DNA of 64,000 bases from positions 22,908 through 86,907 of the forward strand of contig CAKUBI010000005.1 of the NCBI GenBank assembly GCA_934636865.1. The letters are read 5' to 3'. This DNA comes from an uncultured Oscillospiraceae bacterium (GTDB lineage: Bacteria > Bacillota > Clostridia > Oscillospirales > Oscillospiraceae). Below, piece after piece: positions 49,706 to 58,094 of the stretch. The notes below the pieces were generated by a model, which saw nothing but the letters and a program-made list of their open reading frames with translations, was not told the origin of the DNA and searched no databases. A program made the translations under genes and the position numbers. How positions within the stretch are numbered: the first letter of the stretch is position 1; each line of letters starts with the position of its first letter.

Positions 49706-50983
49706 CTATTTCTGCACCTTCTCCGCGCGCTTGAGCTTGTAGAGCTCCTCGGCGGCAAGGCGGGTCTTGGCGACCACGTCCCCGCCCGCGAGCGGGAAGC
49801 AGTAGTACAGCGCCTTACGGTCGCCGATGCAGAGCATATCACCGATCTCGTACCAGAAATAGTCGGCATACAGGCTGTAGGAGGCCTCCGGACGCTGAAA
49901 ATAGTCCAGTTTTCCGTCGCAGCCGGTCAGGTGGAAGCCGTCTGCGTCATGGTGCAGCCGCCCCTCGCCCACGCGGCAGATCTGCTTTGTGTTGACCATC
50001 ATGCAGATGCGCACAGGGATGTCGAGCGCGTAGCGGCCGCTTTCCAGCTCCTCGCGCACGCATTGGCGCTCCCAGGCGTACCAGTCCGGCACATGGGTGA
50101 ACGCGGCCTCGCCGTCGAGCGCTTCGAGCGCACCAAACTCTGTCAAGCGATATGCCTTGCGGCAGTGACGGCACACGAGCGTCGTGCCCCTGCCCTCCAT
50201 CTCGCCCTCGGTCAGGCAGTGGGGGCACTTGTAGAGCACGCGGTTGAGCCCGTCGGCGCGGAACGGCTCGCTGACGGAGACACGGTTCTCCTGCTGCCAG
50301 CGGAAATTGTCGAACTGAAATTCGGCGAAGACGCGCGCGTTGATCTCGTCGATGCGCAGCTGCGCGATCTCCGCCGGGGAGAGCAGGTATTTGAGCTCCG
50401 CCGAAACATCCACCTTACGTTTTTGCAGCCCGTTGTAGAGCGGGTCGCGCGCGAACGCGCCGTAGGTGCGCAGCATCACGACCGGCACGCCCAGCGCCTT
50501 GACGCACTTGCCGATGCTCTCGGGCAGGGGCGTCGCCGTGCCGTCGAAGCTGTAGCTTGCCTCGGGGTAGAGCAGGATGGAGGTCTTGAGCGTGCGCACG
50601 CAGTAAAGCATGTCGCGCACGAGGGCTGCGTCCGAGCAGAATTTGCGCGTGGGGATGCAGCCGATGCTGCGCATCAGCGCTTCCTTGCCAACAAAGCCGT
50701 CCGACGTGCAGACGATGTTGAACGGGCGCGGATAGAGCACCGTTTCGGCAATCTCAAGGTCAAGAAAGCACGAATGGTTCATCAGGATCAGGCAGGGCGC
50801 GCCGTCCGCGAGCTGCTCCATGCCACGCCTTTCGCAGCGAAAGTGCGTGGCGCGCAGGTCCGGCACGGAAGCCGCGCGCAGGAGATTGCGAAAGGCCAGC
50901 GACGGCTTTTTCGGCTTTTCGCGCTTTTGCGGCGGCTGGGCGAGCGCCTGCTCGTAGGTCATATCGACGACTTTAATTCTCAT
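49706..50983 (-). CDS. PlsC-like acyltransferase fused to a zinc-ribbon domain
   Basis: 425 residues. Residues ~55-200 look like a glycerolipid acyltransferase: ILMNHSCFLDLEI gives the NHx4D catalytic motif, YPEASYSFDGTATPLPESIGKCVKAL resembles the E-G-x-R substrate motif but with EASYS. Around residue 250-275 two Cys pairs (CPHC and CRHC) form a zinc ribbon, followed by a ~150-residue aromatic domain. Start 50983 (MRIKVV) is chosen because ATG 50989 abuts the GGAG site. It overlaps the end of the MscS gene by 11 nt. Function in lipid remodelling is inferred; the zinc ribbon is unusual for PlsC. Confidence 0.78.
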   Translation of the reverse strand: MRIKVVDMTYEQALAQPPQKREKPKKPSLAFRNLLRAASVPDLRATHFRCERRGMEQLADGAPCLILMNHSCFLDLEIAETVLYPRPFNIVCTSDGFVGKEALMRSIGCIPTRKFCSDAALVRDMLYCVRTLKTSILLYPEASYSFDGTATPLPESIGKCVKALGVPVVMLRTYGAFARDPLYNGLQKRKVDVSAELKYLLSPAEIAQLRIDEINARVFAEFQFDNFRWQQENRVSVSEPFRADGLNRVLYKCPHCLTEGEMEGRGTTLVCRHCRKAYRLTEFGALEALDGEAAFTHVPDWYAWERQCVREELESGRYALDIPVRICMMVNTKQICRVGEGRLHHDADGFHLTGCDGKLDYFQRPEASYSLYADYFWYEIGDMLCIGDRKALYYCFPLAGGDVVAKTRLAAEELYKLKRAEKVQK

Positions 50984-51800
50984 TGGCATTCTCCGGGACC
51001 ACGTGTACGTTCAGGTGGTCGTAGGTCATTTCGACGCCGTGCTTTGCGAACGTGCCGCGCAGCACCTCGTACATTTTGAAGTAGGTATCCCAGTAGTTTT
51101 CTGCCGCGGTCCAGCAGCGGATGGTGTATTCGATGGCGCTTGCGCCGTAGCTCGAAAGATACACCGTCGGCGCGGGATCGGCCAGCACGGCGGGGAAGGC
51201 GGCGATGGCGTCGCGGCAGGCGGCCTTCACGTCCTCCGTCGGCGCGTCGTAGGACGCCGTGACCTTGTAGACGATGCGCCGGCGGCCAAGGACCGTGAAG
51301 TTCACGATCTTCGAGCTGGACATCTCGCGGTTGGGCTGGAGGACGATCTGGCCGTCCGGCGTTTCGATCTTCGTGTGCGTGAGCGTGATCTCGCGCACTG
51401 TGCCGGTCGTGCCGCCGACCTCAATCTCGTCGCCGAGCGAGAAGGGATGGGAGAAGAGAATGACGAGCCCGCCGGCCACGTTGCCGAGGATATCCTCCGC
51501 CGCGAGCGTGACGCCCAAAGTCAGCACCGACATCAGCGCCGTCAGCGACGAGGTGTTGATGCCGAGCGCCTCGGCGGTGATGATGACCGTGAGCAGGTAC
51601 AAAAGCGCCTTGAGCCCCGCGAGGATAAGCTTTTGCAGCCGGTCGTTCAGATGGTTCGCGCGCGAGAGCAGCCGCGCGCACAGCTTCATTACGAGCCGCA
51701 CGACAATCAGGCAGACGAGGAAGGTCAGCAGCGCGGAGAGGATGCTCCCGATGCTGTAGCCGCCGATCGAGTGGGAGATGAGTTCGGAAAGATCGTTCAT
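50973..51800 (-). CDS. small-conductance mechanosensitive channel (MscS family)
   Basis: 275 residues. Three helices (about 17-38, 60-80, 85-120) include the Gly/Ala-rich pore helix LTLGVTLAAEDILGNVAGGLVILFSHPFSLGDEIEVGGTTGTV, diagnostic for MscS; the C-terminal alpha/beta vestibule follows (VRDITLTHTKI-type strands, LQPNREMSSSKIVNFTVL). It opens on osmotic downshock. AGGGGCTG precedes the ATG. It overlaps the acyltransferase gene downstream, so the two are co-translated. Confidence 0.93.
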   Translation of the reverse strand: MNDLSELISHSIGGYSIGSILSALLTFLVCLIVVRLVMKLCARLLSRANHLNDRLQKLILAGLKALLYLLTVIITAEALGINTSSLTALMSVLTLGVTLAAEDILGNVAGGLVILFSHPFSLGDEIEVGGTTGTVREITLTHTKIETPDGQIVLQPNREMSSSKIVNFTVLGRRRIVYKVTASYDAPTEDVKAACRDAIAAFPAVLADPAPTVYLSSYGASAIEYTIRCWTAAENYWDTYFKMYEVLRGTFAKHGVEMTYDHLNVHVVPENANEN

Positions 51801-51896
51801 GGCATTCAGCCCCTTTCATATGGCTTAGTATAGCAGTTTTCCCGGCAGGTTGTAAAGAGTACGTTAAGGCAGGCGCGCCGCTGCGGGAATTTTCGG

Positions 51897-51925
51897 TTGA
51901 GAAATGGCGGCGGTGAGGGTATAAT
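51897..51925 (+). promoter_or_regulatory. promoter of the second TetR gene
   Basis: TTGAGA (51897-51902), 17 nt, TATAAT (51920-51925), 58 nt before the ATG. Confidence 0.75.
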
Positions 51926-51983
51926 GCAGCAAAGGGCCGATTCCGCGCGCATCCGTGCGGGAGGCGAAGCAGGAGGGAACAGC

Positions 51984-52571
51984 ATGGCAAAAAAATCGAG
52001 CCGCAACACCAAGGCGCGCATCGTCTCGGCGGCGTGGAAGCTCTTTTACGAGCAGGGCTATGAGGAAACGACGGTCGAGGATATCATCTTCGAATCCGAG
52101 ACCTCGAAGGGCTCGTTTTACCATTATTTCGACGGCAAGGACGCGCTGCTCTCGTCCCTCTCCGTGCTCTTCGACGAGCGCTATGAGGAGCTGATGCAGC
52201 AGAGCCACGACGAGATGGACTGCATCGCGCTTTTGTGCTGGCTCAACCAGGAGCTGTTTACGACCATCGAAAATACCGTCTCGATCGAGCTTCTGGCGCG
52301 GCTTTTTTCCTCCCAGCTCGTCACAAAGGGAGAAAAGCACCTGCTCGACCGCAAGCGCACCTATTACCGCCTTTTGCGGCAGATCGTTTCGCAGGGGCAG
52401 GAGCGCGGCGAGCTGTCGGACGAGCACACCGTCGGCGAGATCGTCAAGGCCTACGCCATGTTTGAGCGGGGGCTGATGTACGACTGGTGCCTTTCCGGCG
52501 GAGAATATTCCCTCGTACAATATGCGCGCGGCATGATGCCGATGTTTCTCGAGGGATTTCGCAGAAAATAA
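51984..52571 (+). CDS. TetR/AcrR-family regulator
   Basis: 195 residues. The HTH is clear (NTKARIVSAAWKLFYEQGYEETTVEDIIFESETSKGSFYHYFDGKDALLSSLSVLFDERY). The C-terminal domain is helical with no recognised ligand motif. Start 51984 has AGGAGG 7 nt upstream. It stands alone between the MscS gene (divergent) and the PutP-type symporter (same strand, 175 nt downstream), either of which could be its target. Confidence 0.91.
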   Translation: MAKKSSRNTKARIVSAAWKLFYEQGYEETTVEDIIFESETSKGSFYHYFDGKDALLSSLSVLFDERYEELMQQSHDEMDCIALLCWLNQELFTTIENTVSIELLARLFSSQLVTKGEKHLLDRKRTYYRLLRQIVSQGQERGELSDEHTVGEIVKAYAMFERGLMYDWCLSGGEYSLVQYARGMMPMFLEGFRRK

Positions 52572-52684
52572 TTTTCGTTCCAAAAACAGTCTACAGAATC
52601 GTCTATTAAAAAATATAGAAAAATCAATAAGAATTTTATAATTTTTGCGCGGCGTACAGGATTCGTTCTGTACGTCGTTCTGCA

Positions 52685-52713
52685 TTTACGTCTATTTTTC
52701 TTTGTGATATACT
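52685..52713 (+). promoter_or_regulatory. promoter of the PutP-type gene
   Basis: TTTACG (52685-52690), 17 nt, TATACT (52708-52713), 32 nt before the ATG. Confidence 0.65.
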
Positions 52714-52745
52714 GCGCGGGTCAAAAACCAAAAGGAGAAGATCAT

Positions 52746-54284
52746 ATGACAAGCGCACAGATCATGATCATCGTTACCATCGCGCTGTATCTTGCGGCGA
52801 TGGTGTTCGTCGGCGTGTACTTCGGCAAGAAGGGCAGCGGCGGCAGCTCCGACGAGTTCTACCTCGGCGGACGCAGAATGGGCCCCATCGTCACGGCTAT
52901 GAGCGCCGAGGCGAGCGACATGAGCAGCTACCTTCTGATGGGCCTGCCCGGCCTTGCCTACCTCTGCGGCCTGCCGGAGGTCACATGGACCACCATCGGC
53001 CTTGCCGTGGGCACGTATCTCAACTGGCTGATCGTCGCCCGCCGCCTGCGCCGGTACTCGGCAAAGCTCGGCGCCATCACCATTCCGGACTTTTTTGCCC
53101 GCCGCTTCGGCGATGAAAAGCACCGCCTTTCCTGCATCGCGGCGCTGGTGATCCTTGTTTTCTTCATCCCTTACACCGCCTCCGGCTTCAAGGCCATCGG
53201 CACGCTTTTCAACAGCCTTTTCGGCGTGGAGTATCACACGGCGATGATCGTGGGCGCGATCGTGGTCGTGCTCTACACGGTGATGGGCGGGTTTATGGCC
53301 GTTTCGTTCACGGACCTCATCCAGTCCATCTTCATGACCATCGCGCTGCTCGTCATCGTGTGCTTCGGCATCGATCAGGCGGGCGGACTCGATGCCGTGA
53401 TGGATAACGCCCGCTCGCTGCCGGGCTATCTCAATATGACGCAGGGCTACGACGCCGCGACCGGCACCGCTTCGACCTACAGTGCGCTGAGCATCGCCTC
53501 CACGCTCGCCTGGGGCCTCGGCTACTTCGGCATGCCGCACATCCTGCTGCGCTTTATGGCCATCCGTGAGGAGAGGGAGCTCAACCAGTCCCGCCGCATC
53601 GCGACGGTCTGGGTCGTGATCTCGATGTTCATCGCCGTGTTCATCGGCATCATCGGCAACAGCGTGTCCGCCGCGGGCAAGGTCCCCGTCCTTTCAACGA
53701 GCGCTGAGTCGGAGACGATCATCATCAAGCTTGCCGACCTCATGAGCCGCCACGGCGCGCTGCTCGCGGTCATGGCGGGCATCATCCTCTCGGGTATTCT
53801 GGCGGCGACGATGTCCACCGCGGATTCCCAGCTCCTTGCCGCCGCGTCCAGCGTGTCGCAGGATCTGATGCAGCACTCCTTCGGCCTGAAGATGGATGCG
53901 CGCCGCACGATGCGCGCCGCGCGCGCCACGGTCATCGGCATCGCTGTCGTCGGCATGGTGCTCGCGTGGGACCCGAACAGCTCGGTGTTCCGCGTGGTGT
54001 CGTTTGCGTGGGCGGGCTTCGGCGCGGCGTTCGGCCCGGTGATGCTCTTTGCCCTCTTCTGGAAGCGCGCAAACAGGTGCGGCGCGCTTGCGGGTATGCT
54101 GACCGGCGGCGTGGTCGTGTTCGTGTGGAAGTACCTCATCGCGCCCATGGGCGGCGCTTGGGCTATTTACGAGCTGCTGCCGGCATTCCTCGCGGCCTGC
54201 GCGGCGATCGTCATCGTCTCGCTCGCGACGCGTGCGCCGGAGAAGGCGATCACCGACGTTTTCGACGAGGTGCGCGGCCAATAA
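52746..54284 (+). CDS. putP: sodium:solute symporter, PutP-like
   Basis: 512 residues, 13 helices. SSS-family signatures: DEFYLGGRRMGPIVTAMSAEASDMSSYLLMGLPGLAYLCGL (substrate/Na+ region of PutP), SGFKAIGTLFNSLFGV, and SGILAATMSTADSQLLAAASSVSQDL (Na2 site). This matches sodium/proline symporters closely. Start 52746 (MTSAQI) follows AAGGAGAAG. It is monocistronic with its own promoter and terminator. Confidence 0.92.
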   Translation: MTSAQIMIIVTIALYLAAMVFVGVYFGKKGSGGSSDEFYLGGRRMGPIVTAMSAEASDMSSYLLMGLPGLAYLCGLPEVTWTTIGLAVGTYLNWLIVARRLRRYSAKLGAITIPDFFARRFGDEKHRLSCIAALVILVFFIPYTASGFKAIGTLFNSLFGVEYHTAMIVGAIVVVLYTVMGGFMAVSFTDLIQSIFMTIALLVIVCFGIDQAGGLDAVMDNARSLPGYLNMTQGYDAATGTASTYSALSIASTLAWGLGYFGMPHILLRFMAIREERELNQSRRIATVWVVISMFIAVFIGIIGNSVSAAGKVPVLSTSAESETIIIKLADLMSRHGALLAVMAGIILSGILAATMSTADSQLLAAASSVSQDLMQHSFGLKMDARRTMRAARATVIGIAVVGMVLAWDPNSSVFRVVSFAWAGFGAAFGPVMLFALFWKRANRCGALAGMLTGGVVVFVWKYLIAPMGGAWAIYELLPAFLAACAAIVIVSLATRAPEKAITDVFDEVRGQ

Positions 54285-54298
54285 AGACGTTTTTGCAG

Positions 54299-54332
54299 AG
54301 AGGGCAGGGGCTTCGGCGCCCGCCCTCTTTTG
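54299..54332 (+). terminator. terminator of the PutP-type gene
   Basis: AGAGGGC (54299-54305) pairs with GCCCTCT (54322-54328) around a C-TTCG-G loop, followed by TTTT. Confidence 0.8.
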
Positions 54333-54387
54333 TATACCGGCACAATGAAACATCATGCAAAATCAGACAAAAAATACGCATTGACTA

Positions 54388-54429
54388 TTGAAAAATAAAA
54401 GATGATGCTTTATTATAGATAATATCTAT
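54388..54429 (+). promoter_or_regulatory. promoter and palindrome of the hydrogenase operon
   Basis: TTGAAA (54388-54393), 17 nt, TATTAT (54411-54416). A perfect 15-bp palindrome ATAGATA-A-TATCTAT spans 54415-54429, starting at the end of the -10, a position suited to a repressor that senses redox or H2 state. No regulator gene is adjacent. Confidence 0.6.
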
Positions 54430-54473
54430 TGATGGATAGAACCCTGCGGCAAGCAGTGAAAGGAGAAACAGCA

Positions 54474-56309
54474 GTGTCAAGACTTGATATCATGACGCCC
54501 TCCCGTGCGCAGACCGTTATCGACGGGCTTTACCGCGACGTGGAGCGGCGTATCGCCGCCAGCCCTCCGGGACTGTGCCCGGTGGACCTTGCAAAAAGCT
54601 TTCTGGACCTCTGCCATGCGCAGACCTGCGGCAAGTGCGTGCCCTGCCGCATCGGCCTCGGCCAGCTCTCGGAGCTGATGGAGCAGGTGCTTGAGGGCAA
54701 GGCCACGATGGAGACCATCACGGTCATCGAGCGGCTGGCCCGCGTGATCGTCAACAGCGCGGACTGTGCCATCGGACGCGATGCGGCGCGTCTGGTGCTC
54801 GATGGGCTTGCGGGCTTCCGCGACGATTATGAAGAGCATATCCTGCGTCACCGCTGCCTTGGCGGCATGCGCGAGCCCGTGCCCTGCGTGGCGCTGTGCC
54901 CGGCGGGCGTGGATATCCCCGGCTATCTCGTGCTCATCAAATACGGCCGCTATGCCGACGCGATCCGCCTGATCCGCAAGGACAATCCCTTCCCCTCGGC
55001 CTGCGCCTACATCTGCGAGCATCCCTGCGAGGCGCGCTGCCGCCGCAACATGATCGACGACGCGGTCAACATCCGCGGCCTCAAGCGCTACGCGGTGGAC
55101 AACGCCGGCTATGTGCCGCAGCCTGAGTGCGCCGAGCCTACGGGCAAGAAGGTCGCCGTCATCGGCGGCGGGCCGGGCGGCCTGTCCGCGGCCTACTATC
55201 TTGCGCTCATGGGCCACAGGGTCACGGTATATGAAAAGCGCGCGAAGCTCGGCGGCATGCTGCGCTACGGCATCCCCAACTACCGCCTGCCGCGCGAGGT
55301 GCTCGACGCGGAGATCGCGTCGATGATCGCGCTGGGCATCGAGGTGCACCTGAACGTCGATGTCGGCAGCGACGTGACCTTCGACGAGCTGCGCCAGGCG
55401 AATGACGCGCTCTATATCGCCATCGGCGCGCACACGGATAAAAAGACCGGCATCGAGGGCGAGGACGCCGAAGGCGTCATCTCCGCCGTTGAGATGCTGC
55501 GCGAGATCGGCGACGACCGCATGCCCGATTTCCTGAATAAGGACATCGTCGTCATCGGCGGCGGCAACGTCGCGATGGACGTCTGCCGCAGCGCGGTGAG
55601 ACTGGGCGCGCGCAAGGTCAGCTGCGTCTACCGCCGCCGCCAGGAGGACATGACGGCGCTTCCCGAGGAAGTGGAGGGCGCCGTTGCCGAGGGCGTGGAG
55701 CTTGTGACGCTGCAGGCGCCCGTGCGCATCGAGACGGATGCAGGCGGGCGTGCCACCGCACTGTGGACGCAGCCGCAGATTATCGGCCAGATGGACAAAA
55801 AGGGCCGTCCCGCGCCCGAGCAGGCCAAGCGCAGCGAACGGCGCATCGCGGCGGACGTGATCGTTGTGGCCATCGGTCAGGGCGTTGAGACGCACGGCTT
55901 CGACCAGAGCAAAATCGCCATCAAGCGCGGCGCGTTCGTCGCCGAGGCGAGCGGTCAGATCGACAATATGGACGGCGTGTTCGCCGGCGGCGACTGCGTC
56001 ACCGGCCCCGCCACCGTCATCCGCGCCATCGCGGCGGGCAAGGTCGCCGCGGCAAACATCGACGAATACCTCGGCTTCCACCACGAGATCGACCCCGGCG
56101 TATCCGTGCCGACGCCGAGACTGAACAACAAGCCGCCCCACGGGCGCATCAACACCACCGAGCGCGAGGCTGGCGAGCGCAAGCACGACTTCAAGTGCAT
56201 CGAATGCGGCCTTACGGATGAGGAAGCCTACACCGAAGCGTCCCGCTGCCTGCGCTGCGACCACTTCGGCTACGGCATCTTCCGCGGAGGGAGGAAGGGC
56301 AAATGGTAA
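54474..56309 (+). CDS. NuoF-type Fe-S domain / GltD-like NAD(P)H oxidoreductase
   Basis: 611 residues from a GTG with AAGGAG upstream. Residues ~40-100 resemble the C-terminal Fe-S segment of NuoF (CHAQTCGKCVPCRIG...NSADCAIG). Then comes a GltD (glutamate synthase small subunit) core: CPAGVDIPGYL, Cys-rich CAYICEHPCEARCRR, FAD motif VAVIGGGPGGLSAAYYLA and NAD(P) motif IVVIGGGNVAMDVCRSAVRLGA. Two C-terminal Cys pairs (CIECG, CLRCD) end the protein. It overlaps the [FeFe]-hydrogenase gene by 7 nt, so it should be the electron-transfer partner that links H2 to NAD(P)H, rather than part of glutamate synthase. Confidence 0.9.
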   Translation: MSRLDIMTPSRAQTVIDGLYRDVERRIAASPPGLCPVDLAKSFLDLCHAQTCGKCVPCRIGLGQLSELMEQVLEGKATMETITVIERLARVIVNSADCAIGRDAARLVLDGLAGFRDDYEEHILRHRCLGGMREPVPCVALCPAGVDIPGYLVLIKYGRYADAIRLIRKDNPFPSACAYICEHPCEARCRRNMIDDAVNIRGLKRYAVDNAGYVPQPECAEPTGKKVAVIGGGPGGLSAAYYLALMGHRVTVYEKRAKLGGMLRYGIPNYRLPREVLDAEIASMIALGIEVHLNVDVGSDVTFDELRQANDALYIAIGAHTDKKTGIEGEDAEGVISAVEMLREIGDDRMPDFLNKDIVVIGGGNVAMDVCRSAVRLGARKVSCVYRRRQEDMTALPEEVEGAVAEGVELVTLQAPVRIETDAGGRATALWTQPQIIGQMDKKGRPAPEQAKRSERRIAADVIVVAIGQGVETHGFDQSKIAIKRGAFVAEASGQIDNMDGVFAGGDCVTGPATVIRAIAAGKVAAANIDEYLGFHHEIDPGVSVPTPRLNNKPPHGRINTTEREAGERKHDFKCIECGLTDEEAYTEASRCLRCDHFGYGIFRGGRKGKW

Positions 56310-58051
56310 AGAATGTTACGCTGACCATCGACCACAAGAGTGTCACCGTGCCGGAGAATACGACCATTCTCGAAGCGGCGCGCAGGCTCAACATCCATAT
56401 CCCCACGCTCTGCTACTTAAAGGACATCAACGAGATCGCCGCGTGCCGCATCTGCTGCGTGGAGGTTGAGGGCATGGCGCGTCTCGTTCCCGCGTGCGAC
56501 AACGTGGTGGCGGACGGTATGGTCGTTTTCACCAACAGCGCCAAGGCGCGCGAGGCGCGCCGCCTGAACCTGCGCCTGATCCTCTCGCACCACGATACCT
56601 CCTGCACGAACTGCACGCGCAGCGGCAGCTGCACGCTCCAGCAGCTCGCGAACGACTTCAACATGCGCGGTGCGCATTTCCCCAAAAAGCTGCGGCACGA
56701 GCCGGTGGACTACTCCACGCCGCTCATCCGCGAGAACGACAAGTGCGTGCAGTGCCTGCGCTGCATCCAGGTGTGCGACAAGGTGCAGAGCGTGAATATC
56801 TGGGATCTTCTCGGCACCGGCTCGCGCACGGTTGTGGACGCGTCGTACAACCGCCGCATCCAGGATACCGAGTGCACCTACTGCGGCCAGTGCATCACCC
56901 ACTGCCCGACGGCGGCGCTGCGCGAGCGCGACGATACGGGCCGCGTCTTTGATGCGATCGACGATCCGAACATCGTGACGGTCGTGCAGGTCGCGCCCGC
57001 GGTGCGCGCGGCGTGGGCCGAGCAGTTCGGCCTTGACAGCAGCTTTGCAACGCCAAAGCGCATGGTCGCGGCGCTGCGCGAGCTCGGCTTCCACTATGTG
57101 TTCGACACCGACTTTGCCGCCGACCTCACGATCATGGAGGAGGGCAGCGAGTTCATCGAGCGCTTTACGCACAGGGAGCAGTACCAGTGGCCGATGTTCA
57201 CCTCCTGCTGCCCCGGCTGGGTGCGGTTTTTGAAGTCGCAGTATCCGGAGCTGACGGGCAATCTCTCTACGGCCAAGTCGCCCCAGCAGATGTTCGGCGC
57301 GATCGCCAAGAGCTATTTTGCCGAAAAGACCGGCATCGACCCCAAGCGGCTGTTCGTCGTTTCCATCATGCCGTGCGTTGCGAAAAAGAGCGAGTGCGCT
57401 CTGCCGACGATGAAGGATGAGGGCGGCGATCCCGAGGTCGATGTGAGCATCACCACGCGCGAGCTCGGCATCATGCTGCGCGCGAACCACATCGAGCCGC
57501 AGTACCTGCCCGAGGAGGAGTTCGACAGTCCGCTCGGCTCAGGGACCGGCGCGGCGGTCATCTTCGGCGCGACCGGCGGCGTGATGGATGCGGCGCTGCG
57601 CTCGGCGTACTATCTGGTCACCGGCAAGAACCCCGATCCCGACGCCTTCACCGCCGTGCGCGGCATGGACGGGTGGAAGGAAGCGGTGTTCAACATCCCC
57701 GGCGCGGGCGATGTGCGCGTCGCGGTCGTGAGCTCGCTCGGCAATGCGAGAAAGCTCATCGAGGCCGTCAAGCGCGGCGAGGTGCAGTATGACTTTGTCG
57801 AGGTCATGGCCTGCCCCGGCGGCTGCGCGGGCGGCGGCGGACAGCCCATCCACGACGGCGCGGAGCTTGCCGAAGCGCGCGGAAGCATCCTCTGGCGGCT
57901 CGATCAGGGAGAGCTTCTGCGCTTCTCGCACGAGAATCCGGACGTCAAAGCCCTTTATAAGGACTATCTCGGATCTCCGCTCGGCGAAAAGTCGCACCAC
58001 CTGCTGCACACCGATCACTTTGCCTGGGAAATGCCGCAGAAGGCGCGGTAA
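56303..58051 (+). CDS. [FeFe]-hydrogenase catalytic subunit
   Basis: 582 residues, CpI-like modular build. An N-terminal plant-type [2Fe-2S] domain (Cys37, 48, 51, 65), a His-Cys3 [4Fe-4S] site (His97, Cys101, 104, 110), two ferredoxin [4Fe-4S] clusters (Cys148-158 and 191-201), then the H-cluster domain: L1 TSCCPGW (Cys302), L2 MPCVAKKSE (Cys358), L3 MACPGGCAGGGGQP (Cys504, 508). All H-cluster ligands are present. With the GltD-like partner overlapping upstream, it fits the glutamate-synthase-linked group A2 of [FeFe]-hydrogenases, whose physiology is poorly known. HydEFG maturases are not in this window. Confidence 0.95.
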   Translation: MVKNVTLTIDHKSVTVPENTTILEAARRLNIHIPTLCYLKDINEIAACRICCVEVEGMARLVPACDNVVADGMVVFTNSAKAREARRLNLRLILSHHDTSCTNCTRSGSCTLQQLANDFNMRGAHFPKKLRHEPVDYSTPLIRENDKCVQCLRCIQVCDKVQSVNIWDLLGTGSRTVVDASYNRRIQDTECTYCGQCITHCPTAALRERDDTGRVFDAIDDPNIVTVVQVAPAVRAAWAEQFGLDSSFATPKRMVAALRELGFHYVFDTDFAADLTIMEEGSEFIERFTHREQYQWPMFTSCCPGWVRFLKSQYPELTGNLSTAKSPQQMFGAIAKSYFAEKTGIDPKRLFVVSIMPCVAKKSECALPTMKDEGGDPEVDVSITTRELGIMLRANHIEPQYLPEEEFDSPLGSGTGAAVIFGATGGVMDAALRSAYYLVTGKNPDPDAFTAVRGMDGWKEAVFNIPGAGDVRVAVVSSLGNARKLIEAVKRGEVQYDFVEVMACPGGCAGGGGQPIHDGAELAEARGSILWRLDQGELLRFSHENPDVKALYKDYLGSPLGEKSHHLLHTDHFAWEMPQKAR

Positions 58052-58057
58052 TGAAAT

Positions 58058-58094
58058 AAAAAAAGAGGGAAGGCACAGCCTTCCCTCTTTTTTT
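58058..58094. terminator. bidirectional terminator
   Basis: A 17-bp stem (58058-58074 with 58078-58094; core AGAGGGAAGGC) over ACA, with T runs on both strands, between the convergent hydrogenase and rqcH genes. Confidence 0.93.

Noticed and set aside
54474..56309. Glutamate synthase small subunit (gltD)
   Set aside because: The N-terminal NuoF-type Fe-S segment and 7-nt overlap with an [FeFe]-hydrogenase gene, with no gltB nearby, point to a hydrogenase electron-transfer subunit.
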